Source of the DNA: Falsiphaeobacter marinintestinus
Lineage (GTDB): Bacteria > Pseudomonadota > Alphaproteobacteria > Rhodobacterales > Rhodobacteraceae
Assembly (NCBI RefSeq): GCF_007923355.1
Contig: NZ_VOGO01000007.1
Coordinates: 62,001-126,000 of the forward strand
Direction of reading: 5' to 3'
DNA length: 64,000 nucleotides
Shown here: positions 1 through 8,488 of the stretch, piece by piece
Layout of the letters: each line of letters opens with the position of its first letter
Numbering within the stretch: the stretch's first letter is position 1
Translations under genes and position numbers: made by a program
Notes under the pieces: model-generated
What the model was told of the DNA's origin: nothing
Database searches by the model: none
Seen by the model: the letters and a program-made list of their open reading frames with translations, nothing else

Positions 1-1759
1 CTTTACCCACCTTCTGATAGGCCGTGGCCAGTTCAAGGCAACCGCCCTCGGCCAGCTGGCCGACATGGGTGCGATAGATTTCTTGCCACGGGGTTTGATG
101 GTGAAGATCGGGGGCCTCCCACGCGTCGATGCGGGCCCGCCATTCGGAGTCTTCCACCAAGGCGTTCAAGCTGGAGTTGTTGAGATCCAGACGCACGGTG
201 TCGCCGGTGCGAAGATAGGCCAAGCCGCCCCCGACAACGGATTCGGGCGACGCGTTCAGGATCGACGGGCTTTCCGATGTACCCGATTGGCGGCCATCCC
301 CGACCGTGGGCAAATGGTTGATCCCCTGTTTGATGACCGCGTCAGGCGGTTGCATGTTTACGACTTCCGCCGAGCCGGGGTATCCGACACAGCCGACGCC
401 GCGAATGAACAGGATCGAGCGTTCGTCGATGCCCAGATCGGGGCTGTTGATGCGGTCATGATAATCTTCGGGGCCCTCGAACACCACGGCGCGGGCCTCA
501 TAAACACCTTCATTTCCGGGTTCAGACAGGAACCGCTGGCGGAAGTCCTCTGAAATCACGCTGGTTTTCATCAGCGCGCTGTCGAACAGGTTCCCGGACA
601 GGACAAGAAAGCCCGCGTTTTCGCGCATTGGTGCGTCGTAGGTCTTGATCACAGCGGTGTCTTCGCTGGAAAGGCCTTCCAGATTGTCGCCCATGGTCTT
701 GCCCGAGGCGGTCATCGCTCCGTCATGGATGCGGTTTGCCTTGCGCAGTTCCGCCATCACGGCAGGGACGCCACCAGCGCGGAAAAAGCTTTCCCCCAGA
801 AACTCGCCAGCGGGCTGCATGTTCAGCAGCAACGGTACGTCAAAGCCGACGGTTTCCCAGTCTTTCACGTTCAGCGGGACGCCTGCATGTCGGGCAATTG
901 CCTGCAGGTGCGGTGGCGCATTGGTGGATCCGCCAATTGCAGCGTTTACGACAATGGCATTTTCGAAGGCTTCGCGGGTCAGGATGTCGGATGGTTTGAG
1001 GTCTTCATAAACCATTTCGACGATCCGTTTGCCGGTCTGATAGGCCATGGCCATCCGTTCACGAAACGGCGCAGGGATGGCCGAGTTGCCGGTCAGGCTC
1101 ATCCCCAAGGCTTCGGCCATTGCGTTCATCGTGCTGGCAGTCCCCATGGTGTTGCAATGACCAAGGCTTGGGGCCGACGCGCAGACCCGGCTCATGAATT
1201 CGTCATAATCGATCAGGCCCTCGGCCAGCAGGCGGCGGCTTTGCCAGACGATGGTGCCTGACCCGGCCCGTTCGCCTTTCCACCAGCCATCCAGCATCGG
1301 ACCGCCGTTCAGGGCGATGGCTGGCAAATCGGCGGTGGCCGCGCCCATCAGCATTGCGGGCGTGGTCTTGTCACATCCGGTGGTCAGAACGACGCCGTCA
1401 ATCGGGTATCCGTGCAGCACCTCAACAAGGCCCAGATATGCCAGATTTCGGTCCAAAGCCGCTGTCGGGCGTTTGCCGGTTTCCTGAATGGGATGCACCG
1501 GGAATTCCATCGGAATGCCGCCACCGTCGCGGATGCCTGCCTTGATCCGGTCCATCAGAAACACGTGGATCTTGTTGCAGGGCGCGATGTCGCTGCCGGT
1601 TTGGGCGATCCCGATCACGGGGCGTTCACCCTGAAGCTCGTCCCGGGTGTATTCCTGGTTCTGATAGCGCTCAAGATACAGCGCGGTCATGCCGGGGTTG
1701 TTGGGGTTGTCAAACCATTCCTGAGAGCGGAATTTGCGGTGGGCTCTGGTATCGGACAT
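1..1759 (-). CDS. xylD: IlvD/Edd-family sugar-acid dehydratase (pentonate, xylonate/arabinonate type), 3' end cut by window edge
   Basis: Reading the minus strand from an ATG at 1759 gives 586 codons with no stop before the left edge, so the C-terminus is missing. A GGGAAAG ribosome binding site precedes the start. The protein has the three cysteine motifs of the [2Fe-2S] dihydroxy-acid/sugar-acid dehydratases: SDIAPCNK near residue 60, TTGCDKTTPA near 130 and GHCNTMGTAST near 200. It also has KPSDILTREAFENA and GGSTNAPPHL, which I remember from Caulobacter XylD and bacterial L-arabinonate dehydratases (about 580-600 residues), so only a few residues should be lost. It should dehydrate a C5 sugar acid to the 2-keto-3-deoxy acid in the cytoplasm, feeding AraD or XylX encoded nearby. 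Whether D-xylonate, L-arabinonate or another acid is preferred cannot be read from the sequence. The gene is transcribed alone, behind its own GntR-type operator. Confidence 0.88.
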   Translation of the reverse strand, partial: MSDTRAHRKFRSQEWFDNPNNPGMTALYLERYQNQEYTRDELQGERPVIGIAQTGSDIAPCNKIHVFLMDRIKAGIRDGGGIPMEFPVHPIQETGKRPTAALDRNLAYLGLVEVLHGYPIDGVVLTTGCDKTTPAMLMGAATADLPAIALNGGPMLDGWWKGERAGSGTIVWQSRRLLAEGLIDYDEFMSRVCASAPSLGHCNTMGTASTMNAMAEALGMSLTGNSAIPAPFRERMAMAYQTGKRIVEMVYEDLKPSDILTREAFENAIVVNAAIGGSTNAPPHLQAIARHAGVPLNVKDWETVGFDVPLLLNMQPAGEFLGESFFRAGGVPAVMAELRKANRIHDGAMTASGKTMGDNLEGLSSEDTAVIKTYDAPMRENAGFLVLSGNLFDSALMKTSVISEDFRQRFLSEPGNEGVYEARAVVFEGPEDYHDRINSPDLGIDERSILFIRGVGCVGYPGSAEVVNMQPPDAVIKQGINHLPTVGDGRQSGTSESPSILNASPESVVGGGLAYLRTGDTVRLDLNNSSLNALVEDSEWRARIDAWEAPDLHHQTPWQEIYRTHVGQLAEGGCLELATAYQKVGK

Positions 1760-1805
1760 GATTCTTTCCCGCTATTGTTTTTCTTCGTGTCTGACACAGG
1801 ATTGC

Positions 1806-1823
1806 AATTTGGTATACCAAATT
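1806..1823. promoter_or_regulatory. GntR/UxuR-type operator 1 (upstream of xylD-like gene)
   Basis: This is a perfect 18-bp palindrome, AATTTGGTATACCAAATT, centred 55 bp upstream of the xylD-like ATG, where a repressor would overlap the promoter. The core TGGTATACCA recurs at 2812, 11891 and 17616, always in a promoter region of the sugar-acid island. It closely resembles the enterobacterial UxuR/ExuR consensus as I remember it. The GntR/FadR-family protein encoded at 11030-11824 is the likely ligand-responsive repressor. Confidence 0.82.
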
Positions 1824-1859
1824 CAAGGACAACATGCCGCCATGGCAAAACGGTCTGGC

Positions 1860-2750
1860 TTAGCGAAAAGCGCTTTTGGCTCCACCCGACTGCTGACTTT
1901 TAAAGATCGAACTTGCGTCCGGGGCAGGGGGCAACGGGATCGATACCGGGACTTGTTCGATTCGTGGGGTCAGGCAAAGCTGCCCGGTGATCAGGCGCTC
2001 ATGCAGATCTTCCCACAAGCGTGCCTGCCCAAGCGAATGGATGTACGACCCCGCCCCCAAAAGCGGCCAGGCATCAGCAGCGTGGCATTCATAGAACAGG
2101 ATCATCCGGGTGCGGTTGCTCATGTTAGGGGCAGAGCCATGCAGAAGCCGCGCATGATGCACGGTCATGTCGCCAGCCTTGCCGGTCAGAGTCACAGCTT
2201 TTTCCGGGTGAAACAGTGGGTCATCCGGGTCCACTGCGCCACAAAACACACCATTGGCATGGTGACTAAGGATCGGGCCCTTATGCGTTCCGGGCATCAC
2301 CTGTAACGGCCCGTTTTCCTCTTCAATGTCTTCCAGCATCAGACCGAACGCCAGCATGTCGTCATTGGTATGTGGGTAGAACGCCCAGTCCTGATGCCAT
2401 TCGACCGCGGCTCCACCACCCGGGGCCTTGGTGTTCAGTTTCGAGGTCTGAAGCATCGTATCGGGCCCCAGCAGGTCGGTCAGGATGTCGGTGATGGCAG
2501 AGTTTCTGAGAAGATCCCAAAAATACGGATGCTGCTTGTGCGGCAGCTTGATCCGGGTCAGCCGAGGCGCGTCGCGGGTATGGCCATCGTCCAAATCGAA
2601 GCGGTCGTCGGAGACTGTGATGTCGCGCGACTGGTCGATCAATTCGGCCGTTATCCCGCGCAGCTTGGTCAGTTGATCGACGCTCACGGCACCGGGTACC
2701 TTGAGATAACCGTTCTGGGCGAAAAATGCCCGGTCTTGTTCGCTAAGCAT
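1860..2750 (-). CDS. PhyH-family Fe(II)/2-oxoglutarate dioxygenase
   Basis: This is a 296-residue protein. The ATG at 2750 is preferred over an upstream in-frame start because AGGGG lies just before it and the family fold begins at LSEQDRAFFAQNGYLKV. It is a phytanoyl-CoA-dioxygenase-like double-stranded beta-helix protein: VEWHQDW supplies the HxD iron ligands, and the later LLHGSAPNMSNRTR supplies the distal His and the 2-oxoglutarate-binding Arg. The facial triad looks intact, so it should be an active hydroxylase, but the substrate is unknown. The gene lies between the pentonate dehydratase and a divergent lysE-araD-xylX operon, with an operator shared with that operon. It should therefore be induced with sugar-acid catabolism, and a role on a modified sugar acid or a plant/algal compound is only inference. 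Confidence 0.82.
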   Translation of the reverse strand: MLSEQDRAFFAQNGYLKVPGAVSVDQLTKLRGITAELIDQSRDITVSDDRFDLDDGHTRDAPRLTRIKLPHKQHPYFWDLLRNSAITDILTDLLGPDTMLQTSKLNTKAPGGGAAVEWHQDWAFYPHTNDDMLAFGLMLEDIEEENGPLQVMPGTHKGPILSHHANGVFCGAVDPDDPLFHPEKAVTLTGKAGDMTVHHARLLHGSAPNMSNRTRMILFYECHAADAWPLLGAGSYIHSLGQARLWEDLHERLITGQLCLTPRIEQVPVSIPLPPAPDASSIFKSQQSGGAKSAFR

Positions 2751-2808
2751 GGGCCGTTTCCCCTCTGATCGGACGTGGCCTGCACAAAGCAGGCTTGCAG
2801 CCGTTGAC

Positions 2809-2824
2809 AAATGGTATACCATTT
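2809..2824. promoter_or_regulatory. GntR/UxuR-type operator 2 (divergent phyH / lysE-araD-xylX)
   Basis: AAATGGTATACCATTT is a perfect 16-bp palindrome located 59-74 bp upstream of the phyH-like ATG and 74-89 bp upstream of the lysE-like ATG. A TTGACA hexamer at 2804-2809 abuts it on the plus strand. One site could control both divergent units. It has the same core as operators 1, 3 and 4. Confidence 0.82.
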
Positions 2825-2897
2825 CCTGAGGGCCGCAAGGCTTGGCAATCGGAGTTACTGGCATGTCAGGTGTTTCAATGCTGCAATCTGCTCAGCC

Positions 2898-3500
2898 ATG
2901 CTGACATTCGCGGCGGCGGTTTTCCTGCTGATCATCACACCGGGGCCAGGGGTTCTGTCGGCGGCCGGGATGGGGTCGGCGTATGGGTTCAGGCCCGGCC
3001 TGCGCTATGTGACGGGTCTGTTTCTGGGCAATAACCTCGTGGCCCTGACCGTGATTTCGGGTCTTGCTGCCATCGTTATGAGCGCGCCGGTTGTTCGGAC
3101 CGTACTGATGATCGCGTCGGTCGGATATCTGCTGTATCTGGCGGGACGCATCGCATTTGCTGGCAGCCGGGTCGCCTTTGTCGAAGCCAAGGCCCCACCC
3201 GGTGTTCCAACCGGGTTGATGTTGCAGATCATTAACCCCAAGGCCTATGCGGTGAACACTGCGCTGTTTTCGGGGTTCGCGTTCTATCCTGACAGCCTTT
3301 TGGTCGAAACCGTGACAAAACTATTGGTGTTCAACGCGATCTGGATTCCGATCCATCTGGTCTGGCTGTATGCGGGCGTCGTCCTGCATCGACTGGATCT
3401 TGGCGAGGCCGCGCATCGTCGTATCAATATGGCCATGGCCCTTGCAATGCTGGGCGTTGTGGTGCTCGCGATCTGGTCCGGTCTGGGAGGACGCGGATGA
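2898..3500 (+). CDS. LysE/RhtB-family exporter
   Basis: This is a 200-residue, strongly hydrophobic protein with about six membrane segments. The ATG at 2898 is chosen because it starts directly with the first membrane helix (MLTFAAAVFLLIITPGPGV) and contains the family's TPGPG motif near residues 15-19. An in-frame start further upstream would add a polar stretch lying inside the operator. LysE/RhtB proteins are inner-membrane exporters, mostly of amino acids or related small molecules, and a few probably handle other metabolites. It is the first gene of a putative lysE-araD-xylX operon behind operator 2. Its presence in a sugar-acid regulon is unusual; it may relieve accumulation of an intermediate, which is inference. 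No ribosome binding site of note is visible. Confidence 0.8.
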   Translation: MLTFAAAVFLLIITPGPGVLSAAGMGSAYGFRPGLRYVTGLFLGNNLVALTVISGLAAIVMSAPVVRTVLMIASVGYLLYLAGRIAFAGSRVAFVEAKAPPGVPTGLMLQIINPKAYAVNTALFSGFAFYPDSLLVETVTKLLVFNAIWIPIHLVWLYAGVVLHRLDLGEAAHRRINMAMALAMLGVVVLAIWSGLGGRG

Positions 3501-3562
3501 AACTTATACCCGGTGAGGGGGCTCGCACCCGTCGCACATCGTTCCGACAAGGATCCTGATCA

Positions 3563-4480
3563 ATGACACACTATACCTATTCCGGCATCTGGCCGGTGGC
3601 CCCAACGCCGTTTCACCCTGATGGCACTGTGGACGATGCCGGAATGCGCCGCGTGCTGGATTGCATGATCGATCAGGGCGTTGACGGCATTTGTATCCTG
3701 GCCAATTTCTCCGAACAGTTCCTGATATCGGATGCCGAGCGGGACCAGTTGACCCGGTTGTCGCTTGAGCATGTCGCGGGCCGGGTTCCGGTTATTGTCA
3801 CGATCAGCCATTTCGCAACTGAAATCGTACAACCTCGGGCGAAGCAGGCCAAAGCATTGGGTGCAGCGATGGTCATGATGATGCCGCCCTACCACGGCGC
3901 ACTTCTGAAAGGCACGCCTGAGCAAACGTTCGAGCAGTTTCGCCGGGTTGGTGATGTCGGCATTCCGATCATGTTGCAGGACGCGCCGTTGTCAGGTGTT
4001 GACCTGCCAGTGCCACTGTTGGTGCAGATGGCGCAAGAGATCGAAATGCTGAAGTTGTTCAAGATCGAATGCCCGCAGGCTGCCGCCAAATTGCGCGCGC
4101 TGGTCGATGCAGGTGGGGCGGCCATCGAAGGTCCATTTGACGGCGAAGAAGCGATTACCCTGATGGCCGACCTCGACGCAGGCGCCAGCGGGACGATGAC
4201 ATCCGCCCTGATCCCGGATCTGATCAAACCGGTGGTGACATCGCATCTGGCCGGCGACCGGGACTCGGCACTGGCGCAATACGCCCGCGTGTTGCCGTTG
4301 ATCAATCATGAGAACCGGCAATGCGGTTTCCGTGCCGCCAAGGCGGCGATGGTTGAAGGTGGCGTTATCGCGTCCGAGTTCTGCCGCCATCCGATTGCGC
4401 CCTTGCACCCGCAAACCCGCGCCACGCTGATTGACCTGATGCGCCCACTGAACCCCGTGGTTCTGCGGTGGGGCAAGTAA
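3563..4480 (+). CDS. araD: 2-keto-3-deoxy-L-arabinonate dehydratase (DapA superfamily)
   Basis: This 305-residue protein of the DHDPS/NAL class I TIM-barrel family has a Schiff-base lysine, probably K167 in LFKIECPQ. The canonical DHDPS catalytic tyrosine region reads QDAP instead. Segments such as GICILANFSEQF, HVAGRVPVIVT and MPPYHGA closely match what I remember of Azospirillum AraD, which makes alpha-ketoglutarate semialdehyde from 2-keto-3-deoxy-L-arabinonate by dehydration rather than aldol cleavage. AAGGA lies upstream of the ATG. The gene follows the LysE gene by about 60 bp and precedes xylX by 29 bp, which fits one operon. The product would be oxidised by the aldehyde dehydrogenase at 11989. 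An aldolase role cannot be fully excluded without assay. Confidence 0.88.
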   Translation: MTHYTYSGIWPVAPTPFHPDGTVDDAGMRRVLDCMIDQGVDGICILANFSEQFLISDAERDQLTRLSLEHVAGRVPVIVTISHFATEIVQPRAKQAKALGAAMVMMMPPYHGALLKGTPEQTFEQFRRVGDVGIPIMLQDAPLSGVDLPVPLLVQMAQEIEMLKLFKIECPQAAAKLRALVDAGGAAIEGPFDGEEAITLMADLDAGASGTMTSALIPDLIKPVVTSHLAGDRDSALAQYARVLPLINHENRQCGFRAAKAAMVEGGVIASEFCRHPIAPLHPQTRATLIDLMRPLNPVVLRWGK

Positions 4481-4509
4481 ACCAACAATCCGACACGATG
4501 GAGACCCCG

Positions 4510-5664
4510 ATGCTGCCCCATGACAACCCGTTTGAGAATGCAACGCTTGTCGGTCGCGTTTGGCGCCCCGACGTTGACGGCGCCGCATTGGTGACGCTGC
4601 GCGGGGACCGCGTGATTGACGTAACGTGCCGCGACGTGCCCACCATGCGCGACCTGATGGAGCGCGATGACATCTTGGGGTGGCTTGAAAACGCTACTGG
4701 CGAAGATCTGGGATCTTTGTCTGACATCACTGCGTACTCCACAGAGACCGGTGATCGAAGCAAGCTACATTTCCTGTCGCCGGCTGATTTGCAGGTGATC
4801 AAGGCCAGCGGTGTGACCTTTGCCGAATCCATGGTCGAACGCGTCATCGAAGAGAAGGCCGCCGGAAACGCCGATCTGGCGCAAGAGATCCGCGCTCGGG
4901 TCGCCGGGATCATCGGCACGTCCCTGCGCGGTATCGTGCCGGGGTCAGAGCAGGCGATGCAGGTCAAACAGGTCTTGATCAACGAAGGACTGTGGTCGCA
5001 ATATCTTGAGGTCGGGATCGGCCCGGATGCCGAGGTGTTTACCAAGGCTCAGCCGACGTCGAGCGTGGGGTGGGGGGCCTCGGTGGGGCTGCACCCGATG
5101 TCGCATTGGAACAATCCTGAGCCCGAAATCGTTCTGGCGGTCAACAGTCGTGGTGAGATCCGCGGCGCGACCTTGGGCAACGACGTGAACCTTCGCGATG
5201 TCGAAGGGCGTTCGGCCCTGCTGCTGGGCAAGGCTAAGGATAACAACGCCTCGTGTTCGATCGGGCCGTTCATCCGGGTGTTCGACGCCACCTATGGCAT
5301 GGACGACGTTCGCAAGGCCGAGCTGACGCTGACGGTCGAAGGTGAGGACGGGTTTGTCCTGAACGGCAACTCATCGATGACCCAGATCAGCCGTGATCCG
5401 GAAAGCATCGTAAATCAAACCATCGGGCGGCATCACCAGTACCCGGACGGGTTCATGTTGTTCCTTGGAACCTTGTTCGCGCCCATTCAGGATCGCGACG
5501 TGACGGGGCAGGGCTTCACCCACAAAACGGGTGATGTCGTGACGATTTCTGAACCGCAACTGGGGGCACTTCGCAATACGGTGCGGCTGTCGACAGAATG
5601 CCCGGAATGGACCACCGGCATCGCGGCCACCATGCGCAACCTTGCGCAGCGTGGCCTGATCTAA
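4510..5664 (+). CDS. xylX: FAH-family 2-keto-3-deoxy-pentonate dehydratase, XylX-like
   Basis: This 384-residue fumarylacetoacetate-hydrolase-family protein starts at the ATG at 4510, which has GGAG six bases upstream; two earlier in-frame ATG codons are less well placed. The C-terminal FAH domain carries NPEPEIVLAV (E204 and E206) and LGNDVNLRDVEGRS (D225), the usual divalent-metal ligands. The N-terminal 170 residues are the extended type of the Caulobacter XylX group, which is the same length as I remember it. XylX converts 2-keto-3-deoxy-D-xylonate to alpha-ketoglutarate semialdehyde in the Weimberg pathway. It is co-directional with araD, so the operon carries two unrelated dehydratases for epimeric or related substrates. 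The gene ends 7 bp from the convergent lactonase gene. Confidence 0.82.
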   Translation: MLPHDNPFENATLVGRVWRPDVDGAALVTLRGDRVIDVTCRDVPTMRDLMERDDILGWLENATGEDLGSLSDITAYSTETGDRSKLHFLSPADLQVIKASGVTFAESMVERVIEEKAAGNADLAQEIRARVAGIIGTSLRGIVPGSEQAMQVKQVLINEGLWSQYLEVGIGPDAEVFTKAQPTSSVGWGASVGLHPMSHWNNPEPEIVLAVNSRGEIRGATLGNDVNLRDVEGRSALLLGKAKDNNASCSIGPFIRVFDATYGMDDVRKAELTLTVEGEDGFVLNGNSSMTQISRDPESIVNQTIGRHHQYPDGFMLFLGTLFAPIQDRDVTGQGFTHKTGDVVTISEPQLGALRNTVRLSTECPEWTTGIAATMRNLAQRGLI

Positions 5665-5671
5665 AGGTCGT

Positions 5672-6589
5672 TCACGGGGTCTGAATCCCTGTCGTGGCGA
5701 CATAGACGGCATAGACCGCATTCGTCGCCGTGATGAACAGCCGGTTCCGGCGCGGGCCGCCAAAGGTCAAATTCGACACCATGGTCGGGATCTTGATCTT
5801 GCCAAGCGCGACGCCGTCGCAGTCAAAGCAGATCACGCCGTCCATACACGAGGTCCAGACGTTTTCGTCGATATCCAACCGGAAGCCATCCGGCACACCG
5901 GGATCAACCTCGCAGAACACCCGTCCATTCGACAGGGTGTTGTCGGTGCCGACATCAAATGCCCGGATATGATGCGGGCCGTCGGGGTCGTGGCTGCGGC
6001 CACTGTCGGCGATGTACAAGCGGGTCTCTTCGGCGTTGAAGCAGAGGCCGTTGGGTTTGACAAAACTATCTGCAACGATCTTTAACGCACCGGTGTTGGG
6101 ATCCGCGCAGAAGACATAGCACTTGGCTTGCTCCATGTCGGATTTGTATCCCTCATAGTCCGACATAATCCCATAGCTCGGGTCCGTGAACCAGATCGTT
6201 CCGTCCGATTTTACCACCACATCGTTGGGTGAGTTCAGCCGCTTACCGTCATAGCTGTCGGCGATTACCGTGACTGATCCGTCGGGTTCCGTGCGCGTGA
6301 CCCGGCGGGTGCCGTGTTCGCAGCTGACCAGCCGACCCTGACGATCGCGCGTGTGGCCGTTGGCAAAATCAGACCGTGCGCGGAACACGGATACACCTTG
6401 CCCTTCGGTCCAGCGCAGCATCCTTTGGTTGGGAATATCGCTCCACAGCAGGGTTGCGTGATCGTTGAACCACACCGGGCCTTCGGCCCAGCGGCATTGA
6501 TCATACAGCGTTTCTACCGCAGCGATGGGAACCGTGAGATCATAAAACCGCTTGTCATAATATTCATAGCTATCGCTCACCATTGACAT
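5672..6589 (-). CDS. SMP-30/gluconolactonase-family sugar lactonase
   Basis: This is a 305-residue six-bladed beta-propeller protein. The ATG at 6589 is chosen because AGGAGT lies 7 bp upstream. Family metal-site motifs are visible: RWAEGPVW (Glu) near 30, LNSPNDVVVKSDGTIWFTDPSYG (Asn) near 115, and LYIADSG (Asp) near 190. There is no signal peptide, so it acts in the cytoplasm on lactones such as xylono- or arabinono-1,4-lactone, like Caulobacter XylC. It is the last gene of the ABC-importer operon, 10 bp after the first permease gene. This placement suggests that the importer takes up a lactone or acid, or that the lactonase follows a dehydrogenase encoded elsewhere. Confidence 0.85.
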   Translation of the reverse strand: MSMVSDSYEYYDKRFYDLTVPIAAVETLYDQCRWAEGPVWFNDHATLLWSDIPNQRMLRWTEGQGVSVFRARSDFANGHTRDRQGRLVSCEHGTRRVTRTEPDGSVTVIADSYDGKRLNSPNDVVVKSDGTIWFTDPSYGIMSDYEGYKSDMEQAKCYVFCADPNTGALKIVADSFVKPNGLCFNAEETRLYIADSGRSHDPDGPHHIRAFDVGTDNTLSNGRVFCEVDPGVPDGFRLDIDENVWTSCMDGVICFDCDGVALGKIKIPTMVSNLTFGGPRRNRLFITATNAVYAVYVATTGIQTP

Positions 6590-6599
6590 CGTCTTACTC

Positions 6600-7547
6600 C
6601 TATCGTTGCGGTTCATCGCCACCGGCGATGGTGATCACGGCGACAATGATCAGGCCTGTCATGATCAGCCGGATGCCAGCGCTGGCGCCAAAGGTATTCA
6701 GCATGGTGACCAAAAGGAACATGAACATGGCCGCGCCCCAGATACCGGCGACGTTGGCCTTACCGCCCGCCACCGACGTGCCGCCGATGACCACAACGGC
6801 GATTGAGGCCAGCAAGTATTCCTGCCCCATGTTCAGCGATGCTCCGCCGGAAAACCCCGACAGCAGAAAGCCGCACAAGGCCGCCAGCACGGCGCTGAGC
6901 AGGTAGGTGAAAAAGCGGATGCGTTCGACGTTGATCCCGGCCAACCAGGCCGCGCGCATGTTCTGGCCGATGGCCAGAACCGAGCGGCCGTACATGGTCC
7001 GGTTCAGAACAACGCCCATAACGGCAGCAAGCAGGATGATAACGATGGCCAGCACCGGAATGCCCATGATTTGCGCGGTGGTAAAGTCTGCCAGCAGCGG
7101 CGGTGGTTTGATTTTTAAACCCCGCCCATAGGCGATGGCCGAGGACAGGATTAGGAAACTGGAACTGAGCGTCGCGATGATCGGCGGGATACGCAGCACG
7201 CGGATCAGGATGTAATTGAAGATCCCCACGGCCACCCCACAGCCCATCGAAGCCGCGAACCCGATGGCCAGCATCGCGTTTGAACCGTCCATGATCTTCA
7301 TCGCGACCGCGCCGGAGAGAGAGATCGTCGACGGGATCGACAGATCGACATTGCCAGGCCCCGTGGTGATCACGAACATCTGTCCGATCCCCACGATCAC
7401 GGTGAACGTGGCAAAGGACAGCGCTGCGGTCAAAACATCTGCGCTGCCCTTGCCGCCCGTGTAGACCGCCGTGGCCAGCCATACTGCGAACATCCCGACG
7501 AAGGACCATATCCAGGCTTTCTGCGACAGGGTTTTGACGAATGTCAT
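6600..7547 (-). CDS. Ribose-type ABC transporter permease (RbsC family)
   Basis: This 315-residue protein has about eight to ten membrane segments and the BPD_transp_2 pattern, including GPGNVDLSIPSTISLSG near 65-80 and a conserved glycine-rich loop GGTSVAGGKANVAGIWGA near 255-272. It pairs with a second, different permease encoded 3 bp away to make a heterodimeric channel for the ATPase at 8489. Its start is an ATG at 7547, three bases after the stop of the upstream permease gene. The importer is carbohydrate-class; a sugar acid or lactone is the likely cargo because the operon ends in a lactonase gene and begins with the GntR regulator. Confidence 0.9.
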   Translation of the reverse strand: MTFVKTLSQKAWIWSFVGMFAVWLATAVYTGGKGSADVLTAALSFATFTVIVGIGQMFVITTGPGNVDLSIPSTISLSGAVAMKIMDGSNAMLAIGFAASMGCGVAVGIFNYILIRVLRIPPIIATLSSSFLILSSAIAYGRGLKIKPPPLLADFTTAQIMGIPVLAIVIILLAAVMGVVLNRTMYGRSVLAIGQNMRAAWLAGINVERIRFFTYLLSAVLAALCGFLLSGFSGGASLNMGQEYLLASIAVVVIGGTSVAGGKANVAGIWGAAMFMFLLVTMLNTFGASAGIRLIMTGLIIVAVITIAGGDEPQR

Positions 7548-7550
7548 GCC

Positions 7551-8486
7551 TCAGCCCTCTCGCCGGTTGATCAGGGCGCGCAGGGCCAGAACCAGGATCA
7601 GAATGCCGCCCTGCGCCCCGATCTGCCAGTCAGGAGAGATCCGCAGGAAGGTCAGGAAGGATCCGGTCAACGCCAGCGTTAACGCCCCGATAACCGCTCC
7701 AATGGGCGACACGCGCCCGCCGACGAATTCACCACCACCAAGGATCACGCCTGCGATGGCATACAGTGTATACCGGTCCGCGATATGGGCGTCAGCGGCC
7801 GACGTCAGCCCGATCAGGGACAGGCCGGACAACACGCCAAAGAACCCGGCGGCGCCGAACATGACCATCTTGGTTTTCAGAAGCGACCAGCCCGCCCGAC
7901 CGATGGCTTTGGGGTTGCCACCGGCACCGCGCAACACCACGCCATAGCTTGATCGCATCAGAACCACATGCACGACACAGCCGATGACAACTGCGGCCAC
8001 GATAGGAAACGGCACATACGGCACTTTCAGGGCCATGATCGATTTGACCCAGCCCGGCGCTGTGCCACCCGGTGTCGGCAAGACCAGAACCGCGATCCCG
8101 AGCCAGACGAAAGACATCCCTAACGTCACCACGATTGACGGCAAGTTGCGCCAGTGGATCAGCGCCCCCATCGCGGCATAGGCAGCCACGCAGGCGGCCA
8201 AGGCCAGCACCCCCAAAACCGGCGTATCGGCAAGCAATGTGGCACCGATGCAGGCGGTCAGACCGACAAAAGCTCCGATAGACAGATCAAGGTCGTTGAC
8301 GGTGATGATGAACATCTGCGCGATGGTCGCCAGAGCGATCGGTACGGTGTATTGCAGCATCAGGTTCATGCCGAAATAGCTCATTGCGCGGGGCTGCACA
8401 TAGAAGATGGCCAGCAGCAGGATCGTGAAGCTGGCGGCAGGCAGGGCGGCGCGCAGAAACCGGGGTGAGGTCAGTTTTGCCAACAT
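7551..8486 (-). CDS. Ribose-type ABC transporter permease (RbsC family), second subunit
   Basis: This is a 311-residue integral membrane protein. The ATG at 8486, two bases after the ATPase stop, is preferred; a longer reading would run back into the ATPase gene and add a polar tail. The RbsC-family signature VNDLDLSIGAFVGLTA lies near residues 50-65, and the loop GGGEFVGGRVSPIGAVIGA near 258. It forms the transmembrane channel with the adjacent permease. Translational coupling with the ATPase gene supports a stoichiometric complex. Confidence 0.9.
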   Translation of the reverse strand: MLAKLTSPRFLRAALPAASFTILLLAIFYVQPRAMSYFGMNLMLQYTVPIALATIAQMFIITVNDLDLSIGAFVGLTACIGATLLADTPVLGVLALAACVAAYAAMGALIHWRNLPSIVVTLGMSFVWLGIAVLVLPTPGGTAPGWVKSIMALKVPYVPFPIVAAVVIGCVVHVVLMRSSYGVVLRGAGGNPKAIGRAGWSLLKTKMVMFGAAGFFGVLSGLSLIGLTSAADAHIADRYTLYAIAGVILGGGEFVGGRVSPIGAVIGALTLALTGSFLTFLRISPDWQIGAQGGILILVLALRALINRREG

Positions 8487-8488
8487 GA

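Noticed and set aside
65-1903. Several plus-strand open frames (up to 178 codons) across the left end
   Set aside because: They lie antisense to the clear minus-strand IlvD/Edd dehydratase, have no family motifs, and arise from high GC content.
3497-3559. Twenty-residue frame between the LysE gene and araD, overlapping the LysE stop as ATGA
   Set aside because: It is too short to judge, has a low-complexity basic product and no sign of conservation; the araD ribosome binding site lies within its end.
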